Source: JAWLAT01 sp041395325
Lineage (GTDB): Bacteria > Pseudomonadota > Gammaproteobacteria > Xanthomonadales > SZUA-5
Assembly (NCBI GenBank): GCA_041395325.1
Contig: JAWLAT010000014.1
Location: 62,001-126,000 of the forward strand
DNA: 64,000 nucleotides
Direction: 5' to 3'
Positions 9,901-18,536 of this stretch are shown here, in pieces (within the stretch, counting starts at the first letter, position 1; every line of letters starts with the position of its first letter). A program made the translations under genes and the position numbers. The notes beneath the pieces were generated by a model. The model saw only the letters and a program-made list of their open reading frames with translations. It was not told the origin of the DNA and did no database searches.

Positions 9901-12900
9901 CCGCGGCCGGAGTGGCCAAAGTCACGCCGGCTGGCAGACTGTCGGTGACATCGATGCTGCTGATCGGTGCACTGCTGCCGCTGTTGTCGATGGTCAGCGT
10001 GAGCAGGCTCAGATCGCCCACCGCGATCGCTGGCGGGGCAAAAGTCTTGCTCAGCAGCGGCAGCGGATCGACCAGCAGCGTGTCGGTCGCCGTGCCGCTG
10101 TCACCGGCGTTGCTGGTCAGTGCACCACTGGTGTTGGACAGCAGACCGGCGGAGCCAGCCAACAGGTCCACACTCACCGTGCAGCTGGCGCCCGTCGCGA
10201 GACTGCCACCACTGTAGCTGATGACCCCGCTGCCAGGAACGGCCGTCAACGTGCCACCGGTGCAGGTGGTGGCCGCATTGGCGGGGCTGGCCACGATCAG
10301 GCCAGCCGGCAGATTGTCGACAAAGCTCAGTCCGCTGAGTGCCAGCAGCGTGCTGGTGTTGCTGATGGTGAACTGCAGCGTCGTGGTCTGGCCGACGAAG
10401 ACCGGATCGGCCAGGAACAGCTTGGTGAAACCAGGCAGTGGCTCCACCTGCAAACTGGCACTGGCCGGTCCACTGTTGCCCAGCAGGCTGGTCAGGTCAC
10501 CGGTCGTATTGACGAAAGCGCCTGCCGAGCTGGACACGACGTCCACTTCGATCGTGCAACTGGCACCAGCGGCCACACCGCCACCGCTGAGCGTGATCAC
10601 GCCGCTGCCGGCCGTGGCCGTCAGCATGCCGCCACAGCCGTTGACCACGACCGCTGGCGTGGCCACGGTCATGCCGGCGGGCAGGTTGTCGGTGAAGCTC
10701 AAGCCACTGGCGGCGAGCGTGCTGGCCGTGTTGTCGATGACGAACTGCAGCGTGCTGCTTGTTCCAGCGAACACGATCGTCGGCGCGAAGCTCTTGCTGT
10801 AGAGCGGCGGCGGATTGACCACCAGCGTATCCATCGCCGGCGGTGCCACGGCGATGCCGCCAGCACTCAGGTCGCCGCTCAGGTTGGGATAGCTGCCTGG
10901 TGCGGCCCCAGCCGGGACCGCCACGTTGACGCTGAAGCTGCAGCTGGCACCAGGCGCCAGCGTGCCACCGATCAAGGTCACCACACTGCCACCGGAGAGA
11001 CTGGAACCCGCCCCGCAGGGACTTGCCGGCAATGGTCCGGTCGTCGTCGCACCGCTGAGCATCGCGTCCAGATCATCGCTGAAGCGCAGATCGGAGATCG
11101 GCGCCGCATCGTTGTTGGTGATGCTGAAGGTCAGCACCGGCGTGCCACCGGCATAGCTGTCGCCATCGAAGCTCTTGCTGAAATCGGCCGAACCACGGAT
11201 CAACAGCGTGTCCGTGGCGGGTGCCACCGTCACTGAGGCCCCGCCCAGGTCACCGACCAGCGTTCCCGTGGAATTCAGATACAGGCCCGGCTGTGCTCCC
11301 GCCGGCACCTGCAGCGTGACGCTGAAGACACAGCTGCTGGCCGGCGCAAGACTGGCACCGACCAGGCTCAGGTTGGTCACGCCACTGAGCACCGAGCCCG
11401 CGCCACAGACATTGTTGAGCGGCAGGCCGACGGCCTGCAGACCAGGCAGAACGGCATTCAGGTCATCGGCGAAGGCGAGGTTGGTGGCGCTGTTGGTCGG
11501 GTCGCTATTGCTGAGTTCGAACTCCAGCGTGACGGTGCCGCCCGCGGCGACCGGGTCGTCAGTAAAGCGCTTGGCGAAGGCCAGTGGATCAATGACCTGC
11601 AGCAGCCCAGCCACACCAGTAATGGACGTGGGCGTGCCGTCACGCGTGCCCGAGATCACTGAGGTCGGGACGGAATAGTCGCCCGCATTGTGCGGCGGGG
11701 TCAGCGCGAGATTGACGCTGAAGCTGCAACTCGCACCTGGCCCCAGGCTGCCGCCAGACAGGACGATGGTCGGACCCGCTGCAGCCAGCACCGACCCCAC
11801 CCCGCAAACGTTCATCAGCGGAAGACCGGTCGGCAGGGCGGTCGGCAGGATGCGCGGGTTGTTGTCGTTGAAGGTGAGGTTGGCGAAGCTGCTGGTCGCA
11901 CTGAGGTTCTCCAGCGTGTATTGCACCGTGGTGCTGGTCGCGCTGGTGGGAATCGGCGAACCTGGGTAGCTCTTGGTCGCTCGTAGCGGCTGGATGATCA
12001 GGTTGTCGGTCGCCGGCGGTCCATCGGCGATGACCAGCCCGCCGACCGTGGCTGAAACGGCGCTGGTGGTGTTGGGATAGGTTCCGGGCGCCGCAGCGGC
12101 GGGAACTTGCAGGGTGACGGTAAAAATACAGGTCTCACCAGCCGCCAGCTGGCCGCCGCTGAAGCTCAGCAGACTGCTGCCGGAGAGCTGCGAGCCAGCG
12201 CCACAGATGTTCGCTTGCGGCAGACCCACGGCCACCAACCCGGACAGGGTCGCGTCCAGATCATCGGTGAAGCTGATGGCGGTCGCCGCAGCCGTCGAAG
12301 CTTCGGCATGCGTCAGGGCGAACTGCAGCGTCACCACGTCGCCGGCATTGACCGGGTCATCGAGAAAGGCCTTGGAAAGCTGCGGTGCGGCCACCACGGT
12401 GAGATCTGCCTCGGCGCCGCTGCCTTCCACCGGCAGTCCAGCGATGAGCGAGGTGACGTTGCTCGTTCGATTGGTATACACCCCCGGAGGCAGCGTGGTT
12501 GGCACGGGCAATTGCACCGAGAAGCTGCAGCTGCCACCTGGCGGGAGCGAGGCGCCAATCACTTGCAGAATGAGCTCTCCGGCGCTCAGAAAGCTCGTCG
12601 CGATGGCGCCATTGCAGAACCCGGGCGCAGGCACCGCGCTGAGACCGTTGGTCGGGAACCAGCGATCAACGGCATCGGTGAAGCCAATCTGGGTCGCGGC
12701 ATTGACCGTGTCGACATTGGTCAGTGTGAAATCCACCGACAAGCTCTGCCCAGGTCGGGCTGTCGATGGGTTGATGACCTTGGTCAACCGCGGTGCAAGC
12801 ACCACGCCCAGTTCGGCACTGGCCGCCACATCGGCAAACGGCGCGGCACTGAGCAGCCCGGTGATGGTCGAGGTCGTATTGGCGTAGCTGCCCGGCGCGG

Positions 12901-14017
12901 CCCCGGCAGGAATCTGAATGGGCACGGTGAAAGTGCAACTGCCCGAGGGCGGCAAACTGCCACTGGTCAGGCTCAGCAGCGTGGTCCCGCTGATCTGCGA
13001 TCCAGCACCACAGACATCCGATTGCGGCAGACCCACGGCCACAGCGCCTGCCAGCATCGCGCTCAGATCGTCGGTGAAGCTCAGATTGGTCAGCGCATCG
13101 GCGCGATCGTAGTTGCGCAATTCGAACGTGAGATCGACGATCTCACCCGGCCGGACGTTGCCCTCGAAACGCTTGAGCAAAGTGCTGCGGACCGCGTCCA
13201 GCACCGCATTGGCGCGCCCCGAGGTACCCAAATTATTGGTCAGGACGTCGGTTCGATTGGCGTAGCGGCCGGCCGCGCTGGCCACCACGTCGAAACTGAT
13301 CTCACAGGTTGCCGGTGCCAGCAGGAAACCACCAAACAGCGTGAAGGTATCGCTGCCTGCCGCGGCCGTGGGCGTGCCATTGCAGTTGGAGACCAGGTTC
13401 GGAATGGGCGCCACACGCAAGCCGGTCGGCAAGCGATCCGTCACGGCGATGGCCACGATCGTTCCGCTGGGAGCCGCCATCGTCAGCGTCAATCGGCTGA
13501 TGGCGCCAACTTGAATGATCGAGGGGCTGAAGCTCTTGGTGAAGCTCAGCGGGTTGCTGACCTGCAGGTCAGCCATGCTGGCGCCGCTGTTGCCCAGACT
13601 GGAGGTCAGGCTGCCGGAGATATTGGTGTACGTCGAGAACACGCCGGCAGCGGGCACCACATCTACGCGCACCAAGCAGTCGCTGCCGCCACCCAGACGC
13701 CCGCCGCTGACGCTTATTGTGGAGCCGCCATCGGGTGCGCTGATGTCCAGATCGGTGCAATTGCTGAAGGCATTGGCGCCAGTCGCCAGCGTCAGCCCAG
13801 CCGGCAGTACGTTGGTGAAGGCCAGATCAGTGGCGCCGATTGCGCTGGGATTGCTGATCTGGAAAATCGCGGCCGACGAGGACTCTGGCGCCACGATCGG
13901 GGGATCGAAGCTCTGGGTGAAGGTCAGCTGTGCCCACGCGGCGTTGCCCAACAGCAAACCGAGCAGCAGCCACCACGCACGGCCACGAGCCGCTCCCCAG
14001 CCATTCCGGAAGTTCAT
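6974..14017 (-). CDS. Giant secreted DUF11-repeat protein with IPTL-CTERM-type anchor
   Basis: The protein has 2347 residues. The start at 14017 gives a signal peptide ending LLLGLLLGNAAWA; an ATG 48 bases further up would bury it. After it come 18 tandem immunoglobulin-like domains of the DUF11 / conserved-repeat type, each of about 121-137 residues, beginning with a phrase like LSKSFAP and containing LPAGL and C-GGTLTA or CGAGSxLSG. The last residues are MPVPMLSHRA, a run of about 18 hydrophobic residues, then RQRSD, a tripartite sorting signal of the IPTL-CTERM kind. Known examples are surface or extracellular proteins processed by exosortase H. No enzyme domain is visible, so a structural or adhesive role is inferred. 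Long antisense reading frames across it follow from its repeat codon pattern. Confidence 0.85.
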   Translation of the reverse strand: MNFRNGWGAARGRAWWLLLGLLLGNAAWAQLTFTQSFDPPIVAPESSSAAIFQISNPSAIGATDLAFTNVLPAGLTLATGANAFSNCTDLDISAPDGGSTISVSGGRLGGGSDCLVRVDVVPAAGVFSTYTNISGSLTSSLGNSGASMADLQVSNPLSFTKSFSPSIIQVGAISRLTLTMAAPSGTIVAIAVTDRLPTGLRVAPIPNLVSNCNGTPTAAAGSDTFTLFGGFLLAPATCEISFDVVASAAGRYANRTDVLTNNLGTSGRANAVLDAVRSTLLKRFEGNVRPGEIVDLTFELRNYDRADALTNLSFTDDLSAMLAGAVAVGLPQSDVCGAGSQISGTTLLSLTSGSLPPSGSCTFTVPIQIPAGAAPGSYANTTSTITGLLSAAPFADVAASAELGVVLAPRLTKVINPSTARPGQSLSVDFTLTNVDTVNAATQIGFTDAVDRWFPTNGLSAVPAPGFCNGAIATSFLSAGELILQVIGASLPPGGSCSFSVQLPVPTTLPPGVYTNRTSNVTSLIAGLPVEGSGAEADLTVVAAPQLSKAFLDDPVNAGDVVTLQFALTHAEASTAAATAISFTDDLDATLSGLVAVGLPQANICGAGSQLSGSSLLSFSGGQLAAGETCIFTVTLQVPAAAAPGTYPNTTSAVSATVGGLVIADGPPATDNLIIQPLRATKSYPGSPIPTSATSTTVQYTLENLSATSSFANLTFNDNNPRILPTALPTGLPLMNVCGVGSVLAAAGPTIVLSGGSLGPGASCSFSVNLALTPPHNAGDYSVPTSVISGTRDGTPTSITGVAGLLQVIDPLAFAKRFTDDPVAAGGTVTLEFELSNSDPTNSATNLAFADDLNAVLPGLQAVGLPLNNVCGAGSVLSGVTNLSLVGASLAPASSCVFSVTLQVPAGAQPGLYLNSTGTLVGDLGGASVTVAPATDTLLIRGSADFSKSFDGDSYAGGTPVLTFSITNNDAAPISDLRFSDDLDAMLSGATTTGPLPASPCGAGSSLSGGSVVTLIGGTLAPGASCSFSVNVAVPAGAAPGSYPNLSGDLSAGGIAVAPPAMDTLVVNPPPLYSKSFAPTIVFAGTSSTLQFVIDNTASTLAASGLSFTDNLPAGMTVATPAVVVNGCGGMLTATAGSGVITLSGGGVAAGASCTIEVDVVSSSAGAFVNTTGDLTSLLGNSGPASASLQVEPLPGFTKLFLADPVFVGQTTTLQFTISNTSTLLALSGLSFVDNLPAGLIVASPANAATTCTGGTLTAVPGSGVISYSGGSLATGASCTVSVDLLAGSAGLLSNTSGALTSNAGDSGTATDTLLVDPLPLLSKTFAPPAIAVGDLSLLTLTIDNSGSSAPISSIDVTDSLPAGVTLATPAAGATTCTGGTLTAADGGAVLSYSGGSLAAGASCTVTANVTSALGGSYLNTTGNLTSSAGTTGPASATLQVSTRPLFSKQFNPVAVFVNQSSRLVLSVDHSTGTLPADLLAVTDNLPAGLVLATPANASNSCGGMLTAIDGGSSLSLSGGLLAAGASCTVEVDVMAASAGLYANVSGDLTSTLGNSGPASADLQVDPAPGLSKAFVPTQVFVGQSSAVTLMIDNATSLQALSGVMLSDVLPAGLQIATPANASSSCGGTLSAPAGGSTVSLSGGSVAAGANCTISFDVLAVSAGALLNTTSPLQSNAGSVAAASATLQVDPQPVLSKSFAPSAVAVDAISQLSLSIDNSGSSTALTGIAVSDNLPAGLTLATPANASTDCVGGTLTAADGGSVISYSGGGLAAGASCSIQADVFSATPGSYVNTTGDLTSNAGNSGTASATLVVSSRPLLSKQFSPAAGFINLPVRLVLSIDHSSGVLPATALDLTDPLPAGLVIATPANAVTNCTGGALTATAGSGSLSYSGGSVPAGASCTIEVDVVAAAAGDYLNTTGDLLSSLGNSGNASATLRVDAAPGLSKAFAPTQIFVGQTSTVTLSIDNSSSQQAVGGLAITDTLPAGLLLASPPATSNSCGGSLQALAGGSSVMLSGGMVAAGSSCAVSFDVVAGSSGSLLNSTSVLTTDAGSVPPASASLQVEPQPTLSKAFAPTQIFVGGQASVVLTIDNPGALALTNVALTDDLPIGLLLTASPNAQTDCGGTLTAGAGATTVSLNSGALVAGGSCTISFDVQASVVGDLTNTTAPLQSSAGGTPTATATLRVNPVPAFSKRFEPELILADQTTTVILTIDNSASTLPVTGMSFSDDLPSGMFVAAPSNAAQDCGAGTLNATSGATLVSYSGGSVAAGAICTVRFDVGVMSEGLFDNVAGPLQTDVGLGDAAATARLTASPGAMPVPMLSHRAISLLLIMMLALGLLGLRQRSD
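7425..13930 (-). repeat. Eighteen tandem DUF11 domain repeats, with a three-domain higher-order duplication
   Basis: Domain starts (the SKxF phrase) fall near 13920, 13540, 13170, 12780, 12370, 11975, 11573, 11180, 10797, 10427, 10050, 9675, 9303, 8933, 8560, 8182, 7810 and 7437. Spacing is 364-411 bp in the N-terminal half and a tight 370-379 bp in the C-terminal half. Domains 11-12-13 (about 10060-8946) and 14-15-16 (about 8945-7823) match position by position. For example, SKQF...RLVLSVDHSTGTLPA in 12 matches SKQF...RLVLSIDHSSGVLPA in 15, which shows duplication of a triplet. Confidence 0.8.
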
Positions 14018-14191
14018 TCCCGAGCGTCCCCGTATACGCGATGCCAACCGGGGATTCTGCCACACGCCATAGCGCGCTCAGGCCCATCGAAGGTCTTGAG
14101 ACGGGATTCGAATGTGTTGATCTGAAGCGCGTGCTGAAGCTTGTTGGTCAGCGCACCATCATGGATTGCAGCACGCTGTGGCAGGACTAGC

Positions 14192-14845
14192 TCAGGGCGT
14201 GTTGGCCGCCAGCGCCGGGCCGTCGGTGGCCTTGGGCGCGTCCAGGCCCAGTTCCTGCCGATAGCGCTGATGCAGGATGGCCACGCGCTGCACATAGACC
14301 TGCGTTTCATCGTAGGGCGGCACACCACCCCAGCGCAGCACGGCATTCTCGCCGGCGTTGTAGCCCGCGGTGACGAGTTTCAGGTCGCCGTCGAAGAGGT
14401 CGATCAGCATGCGCAGGTGCCGAACCCCTCCGCGGATGTTCTCACCGGCGTCGTAGGAATTCTGAACCTTGTAGATGGCCGCCGTCGAAGGAATCAGCTG
14501 CATCAACCCTTGTGCGCCGGCTGGCGACAGCGCACGGGGATTGAAGGCGCTTTCGGCATGAATGACGGCTCGGACCAGTGCTTCGTCGACGCCTTCCTCA
14601 GCCGCCCGCTTGCGGATCTCGTCCTTGAAGGCCTCGATGTTGAGGCCGGTGGCCGTCCAGTCCACTGTGGAGGTCACATCACAGGCCGGGCAGTAGACCC
14701 GGATGATCTTCATCTTGGCCACACCACGTGGCTTGATGTTGGTGTAGACCGTCACACCGTTGCGGTCGGTGTACTTGTACACGTTGCCAGCCTGCGCCGC
14801 GAAGGGCAGCAGACAGGCCAGGGCGAAGATCAGCAGGCGTGACAT
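14192..14845 (-). CDS. Soluble lytic murein transglycosylase with DUF4124 head
   Basis: A 217-residue exported protein. The signal peptide is MSRLLIFALACLLPFAAQA, then a DUF4124-like strand motif (VYKYTDRNGVTVYTN), then a goose-lysozyme-like SLT domain. Catalytic Glu98 lies in IHAESAFNPRALSPAGAQGL, followed by MQLIPSTA and the substrate-cleft motif AGYNAGENAV. It cleaves the MurNAc-GlcNAc bond of peptidoglycan with anhydro-ring formation. The start at 14845 is preferred over an ATG 36 bases upstream because it begins directly with the signal peptide. It precedes the giant surface protein on the same strand, but 174 bp separate them, so a shared job in opening the wall for surface display is only a guess. 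Confidence 0.88.
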   Translation of the reverse strand: MSRLLIFALACLLPFAAQAGNVYKYTDRNGVTVYTNIKPRGVAKMKIIRVYCPACDVTSTVDWTATGLNIEAFKDEIRKRAAEEGVDEALVRAVIHAESAFNPRALSPAGAQGLMQLIPSTAAIYKVQNSYDAGENIRGGVRHLRMLIDLFDGDLKLVTAGYNAGENAVLRWGGVPPYDETQVYVQRVAILHQRYRQELGLDAPKATDGPALAANTP

Positions 14846-14965
14846 CGACAATTCAGGCGAAATCTGACGATAGTCGGGCAAGTGTCTGACAAAACAGCGC
14901 CCGTGCCAAGCATGGGGGCAAGCGACTGGGTCACAAACTGACGACCAGAATGTGCAAGCCAGATG

Positions 14966-14994
14966 AGGGCCTCGCCGCTGGATGGCAAGGCCCT
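14966..14994 (-). terminator. Hairpin after TonB-dependent receptor gene
   Basis: Arms AGGGCCTCGCC and GGCAAGGCCCT pair over 11 positions with one mismatch around a 7-nt loop. It lies 8 bases past the receptor stop codon. No T-run follows. Confidence 0.5.
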
Positions 14995-15002
14995 TCGGCC
15001 GA

Positions 15003-16928
15003 CTACTGGGCCGTCTGCCAGATCACGTTCAGACCGATGGAGCGCTCCGGACCGAAGGTCGACAGCTCGTCGGCGGTCGCAAAATAGTCCTCATCGAAGG
15101 CGTTGCGGGCAAACAGCTGCACCCGCCACTGGTCATTGACCCGGTAGCTGAGGTCCAGATCGACCAGATCCACCGCATCACGCTCGACTTCCTCGAAGCC
15201 CGGACGGTCCATCTCGAATCGATGGGCGTAGAAGACACCCAAGGTCAGGGCCTCGGTGAAGTCATAGCGCAGTTCCAGCGTGGTGGTCAGGGGCGGTGAT
15301 CCGTACAGCGGGTCCCCGGTCAACTCGTCCTTGCTGCGGACCAGCGTCAGTCCTGCCTGCAGATACAGATGCTCAACCGGCGTCACGCCAACGGCCGCGT
15401 CGATGCCGTGCAGCGTGGCCTCACCGATGTTGGTGTAGCCATTCAGGTCTGGACCCAGCTCGTATAGCTGGATCAGGTCGTCGACCTTGGTCTGCCAGAA
15501 GTTGACCTCGCCCCGCCAGATCTCACCGCGCCAGCCGTAGCCCAGGTCGATGCCGAAGGAGCGCTCCGAACTCAGATCCGGATTGCCGGCGATCTCGCCC
15601 TGCGCCGTGACGCCGGTGAAGTAGCGCTCCTCCAGCGTGGCGAAACGGAAACCGCGCGCCAGACTCAAACTGAGGCGGTGATGCTCCGAAGGTGACCAGA
15701 CGCCACCGAAGCTGAGGGCGTAGTCGTCGTCATCGGCGTCTGCACCGGCCTGCTCCTGCGACTGACTGGTGTAGCGGGCACCGAACTCCAGCGCGAAATC
15801 CGGGTTGACCCGCCAGTCGCTGATGGCGAAGAGCGACCAGGCGTCCTCTTCGGCATTGCGCAGGCTGTAGCTGCGGTCGGCGAGCGTGCCTTCGGCATCG
15901 AAGCCGTTGACGTCACGACGCCCCAGGTACTCCAGGCCGATGTTGTGGCTGAAATCCCCCTGCACGAACGTCTGCTGCAGGGTGCTGCCCCAGTCGGTGC
16001 TCTCAATGTAGGCAAAAGTGTCGGCCCGGCCCGGACGCTGGTTGTGTGTCAGCAGGGACTGATCATGACCGCTGAGCGTGGCCTGGAAGCCGTTGGCGTG
16101 ACGCAGGCGCAAGCGCCCGAGGGTGTGGTCGTCCTCGGGGTAGGTCGTGTTGCGGGTCGGAAAGCGGCTGTTCGACTTGCCGATGTCGTCGGCGCGCGAG
16201 GGCAGCAGCAGCGCATCGAAACTGAAGTCGCCGAAATCCTGCCTGTACTGCAGGCTGGCACTGCTGCGCTTGAAGCTGGTGTCCAAGGGCGCGCCGTTGG
16301 CTGCCTCACCGTCGTCAGCAACGTGGCGGGCGATGCCGATCGAGAAATTCTCGCCACCAAAGCCGGCCGTCAGGCTGGCCTCATCACCACCGGTGGCATA
16401 GCTGGCCTGCACCAGACCGCCATCGAACCAGCGGGGTTCGATCGAGATGGCGCCACCCAGTGCGCCCGGACCGAAGTGTACGGTCGCCGGACCGCGAGTA
16501 ATGTTGATCTCGCCCAGCAATGCCGGCTCGACAAAGGCCACCGGCACACCAGCCCGGCGCTGCGCCGTCACCGGCATGCCGCCGACCAGAATGAGGATGC
16601 CATTGGCGCCGCTGCCGCGGATCGAGAAGGTTTCAAACAGGCCGTTCTGTCCGGTCGCTCCAACGCCCGGGGCACGGACGATCAGGTCCTGAAAATCCTG
16701 CGGTGCAGCGACCGAGTCCTGCCAGCCGATGACCTCGGTGGCCAATGCCAGTGGCACGTCGGCCGCAGTGCCCAGCGCTGTCACCTCGACGGCGTCGATC
16801 TGCTGCAGATCGGCGTCCAGTTCGCGGCCCTTGGCCGGCCCCACCGGCTCTGGTCCGGCTTCGGCCCACACCGCTTGCGTCGCCAATGCCAGCGACAAGC
16901 CCAGCCACATCGATGATCGTCGCCGCAT
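15003..16928 (-). CDS. TonB-dependent outer-membrane receptor
   Basis: A 641-residue receptor with signal peptide (cut near VWAEA), a plug domain (DFQDLIVRAPGVGATGQNGL, FSIRGSGANGILILVGGMPV, INITRGPATVHFGPGALGG) and a beta-barrel to the C-terminus. The segment IDAVEVTALG near residue 45 looks like the TonB box. Barrel strands carry aromatic alternation (YALSFGGVWSPSEHHRLSLS; RVQLFARNAFDEDYF). The last residues are NVIWQTAQ, lacking the usual terminal phenylalanine. It takes up a scarce ligand such as an iron chelate using TonB energy; the ligand cannot be named. The 94 bp upstream before truD leaves no room for a riboswitch and shows no Fur box I can identify. Confidence 0.9.
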   Translation of the reverse strand: MRRRSSMWLGLSLALATQAVWAEAGPEPVGPAKGRELDADLQQIDAVEVTALGTAADVPLALATEVIGWQDSVAAPQDFQDLIVRAPGVGATGQNGLFETFSIRGSGANGILILVGGMPVTAQRRAGVPVAFVEPALLGEINITRGPATVHFGPGALGGAISIEPRWFDGGLVQASYATGGDEASLTAGFGGENFSIGIARHVADDGEAANGAPLDTSFKRSSASLQYRQDFGDFSFDALLLPSRADDIGKSNSRFPTRNTTYPEDDHTLGRLRLRHANGFQATLSGHDQSLLTHNQRPGRADTFAYIESTDWGSTLQQTFVQGDFSHNIGLEYLGRRDVNGFDAEGTLADRSYSLRNAEEDAWSLFAISDWRVNPDFALEFGARYTSQSQEQAGADADDDDYALSFGGVWSPSEHHRLSLSLARGFRFATLEERYFTGVTAQGEIAGNPDLSSERSFGIDLGYGWRGEIWRGEVNFWQTKVDDLIQLYELGPDLNGYTNIGEATLHGIDAAVGVTPVEHLYLQAGLTLVRSKDELTGDPLYGSPPLTTTLELRYDFTEALTLGVFYAHRFEMDRPGFEEVERDAVDLVDLDLSYRVNDQWRVQLFARNAFDEDYFATADELSTFGPERSIGLNVIWQTAQ

Positions 16929-16977
16929 GACTCGCCCCTGCTCGGCAAAAGGGCGCTAGGGTAGGAATCGGATTCAT

Positions 16978-17006
16978 GGCGCACATCCACCCGAAGGTGG
17001 AGCGCC
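16978..17006 (-). terminator. Hairpin after truD
   Basis: Inner stem TCCACC/GGTGGA closes a CGAA tetraloop, and outer stem GGCGC/GCGCC flanks it with a 3-nt bulge. It lies 16 bases beyond the truD stop and would end the pyrG-truD operon ahead of the receptor gene. Confidence 0.5.
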
Positions 17007-17022
17007 CGCAATACAGGATGTG

Positions 17023-18057
17023 CTAATTATCGGTGATCGTCGGCACCGCAGCCAGATCGACCAGATCGAACACGGCTTGCAGCAAGGCGGTGGCGAAACA
17101 GCCTCGCGGCAACACGAAGCGCAGCATCCAGTCGGAAGCATCGAGCGGCTCGGCACTGAATTCGGTTGGCATGGCGCGCAGCGCGCGTCGGTCGGCATCC
17201 AGCGCCAGACGCTCACACAACGCGTCCAGTCCCTCGAAGCGGGTCAGGACAGCCGCTTCCAACTCAGCAGCCGGGCCTGTCAGCTCGCGCTTGCTGCGGC
17301 CAGCCAATGGACCGCTGGGATGCAGCTCGCCGCTGGCCAGTCGCTGCTGGATGTCGGCATCAATAGCCTCCGGCACGAACCATGACCCTCGCCCATCCAG
17401 CATCAGGGGCTCACCGGCCTGCGCCTGATCCCAGGTGCCATTCTCGACGCGTTGCGCCAGCGCCGTGTTGAATATGTCTGCACGCAGAGCCGACAGGGCA
17501 AAGCCCCGCTGGTTGCGATTCATGCGCCGATCGCCGGCCAGCAATCGCTGCCAGGCCTGACGATTGCCATGGCCGAAACGCTGTTCGCCGAAGTAGTTCG
17601 GGAAACCGGATTGCCGGATGCGGGCCAACCGATCCTCGATTGCTGTGGTCGGGGCCGACACATCGACCACCCGGATGGCGAAGCGATTGCCGCGATGCGA
17701 ACCTCGGCGCAGCTTGCGCCGATGCGGCTGGGCATCGAGCACCTCGACACCTTCAGCCTGCAGGGTGGTCCAATCCACACCACCCAATGGCGTCGGCACG
17801 GTGAAATACTGAGTTGCCACGGCATGCCGGTCTTTCAGTCCGCTGTAGCCCACATCACGCTCCGGCACACCGGCGTGGCGGGCCAGCCGACCGGCGACGA
17901 AGGCCGTGTTGGCACCCGTCTTGCGCACCTGCAGCAGTTGCTGCGGACCGTCGCCATCGGCGGCGAAGGGCAGCAACTCCTCCACCTCGAAGTCGGCCGG
18001 CGTCCGTCTGAAGCCGGCGCGACCCAGCGCCGGACCATAGGCTCTGGGCAGACTCAT
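17023..18057 (-). CDS. truD: tRNA pseudouridine(13) synthase TruD
   Basis: A 344-residue enzyme that isomerises uridine 13 of tRNA-Glu. The catalytic aspartate is D76 in GYSGLKDRHAVATQYF, the TruD family signature. FPNYFGEQRFGHG and the later SALRADIFNTALAQRV are also family hallmarks. Length is normal. Its ATG overlaps the ispF stop by four bases, so it is the last gene of the pyrG-kdsA-eno-ftsB-ispD-ispF-truD operon. In related genomes surE and pcm often follow; here an unrelated receptor gene follows. Confidence 0.95.
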   Translation of the reverse strand: MSLPRAYGPALGRAGFRRTPADFEVEELLPFAADGDGPQQLLQVRKTGANTAFVAGRLARHAGVPERDVGYSGLKDRHAVATQYFTVPTPLGGVDWTTLQAEGVEVLDAQPHRRKLRRGSHRGNRFAIRVVDVSAPTTAIEDRLARIRQSGFPNYFGEQRFGHGNRQAWQRLLAGDRRMNRNQRGFALSALRADIFNTALAQRVENGTWDQAQAGEPLMLDGRGSWFVPEAIDADIQQRLASGELHPSGPLAGRSKRELTGPAAELEAAVLTRFEGLDALCERLALDADRRALRAMPTEFSAEPLDASDWMLRFVLPRGCFATALLQAVFDLVDLAAVPTITDN

Positions 18058-18536
18058 TGGTGTTCACCCAGCAGCACGATGGCGGCGGCGCCAATCCCTT
18101 CACCACGCCCCAGGAAGCCCAGTTTCTCGGTGGTTGTGGCCTTCAGGCCAACTGCGTCCATGTCGACTCCGAGCAGGTCGGCGACCACACCACGAATGGC
18201 ATCGCGATGCGGAGCGAGCTTGGGCGCCTCGGCCAGCACCGTCAGATCGGCATTGATTACCACCAGCCCGCGTTCATGCACTTGTGCCATCGCGGCCTGC
18301 ACGAATTGGCGGCTGTCGGCACCTTTCCAGGCCGGGTCGGACGGTGGAAACCACTGACCGATATCGCCCAGCGCCAGCGCGCCCAACAAGGCATCGGTCA
18401 GTGCATGCAGCAACACATCGCCGTCGGAGTGGGCCAGCACGCCGCGATCATGGGGGATCGCAACACCACCCAGCATCAGCTGTTGTCCAGGGCCGAAGGC
18501 GTGCACGTCAATGCCCTGCCCGATTCTCAAACGCAT
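18054..18536 (-). CDS. ispF: 2-C-methyl-D-erythritol 2,4-cyclodiphosphate synthase
   Basis: A 160-residue IspF that closes CDP-ME 2-phosphate to MEcPP with loss of CMP in the non-mevalonate isoprenoid pathway. Zinc ligands D8 and H10 are in GQGIDVHAFG and the third histidine is in VLAHSDGDVLLHALTDALLGA. The C-terminal substrate loop ATTTEKLGFLGRGEGI is intact. The start at 18536 gives the canonical MRLRIGQGIDVH; it lies inside the end of ispD (10-bp overlap), and the stop overlaps truD. IspD and IspF are separate but coupled proteins here. Confidence 0.96.
   Translation of the reverse strand: MRLRIGQGIDVHAFGPGQQLMLGGVAIPHDRGVLAHSDGDVLLHALTDALLGALALGDIGQWFPPSDPAWKGADSRQFVQAAMAQVHERGLVVINADLTVLAEAPKLAPHRDAIRGVVADLLGVDMDAVGLKATTTEKLGFLGRGEGIGAAAIVLLGEHQ

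Noticed and set aside
8489..14125. Long plus-strand reading frames (8489-11236 and 12107-14125) opposite the giant repeat protein.
   Set aside because: They have Gln/Gly/Arg-rich composition without domains or ribosome sites and mirror the repeated codons of the DUF11 gene on the other strand.
14095..14130. GGGATTCGAAT resembling a tRNA T-arm.
   Set aside because: No matching acceptor, D or anticodon stems can be folded around it.
16929..17022. Possible riboswitch ahead of the TonB-dependent receptor.
   Set aside because: Only 94 bp, containing the truD terminator-like hairpin; no cobalamin or TPP conserved boxes.
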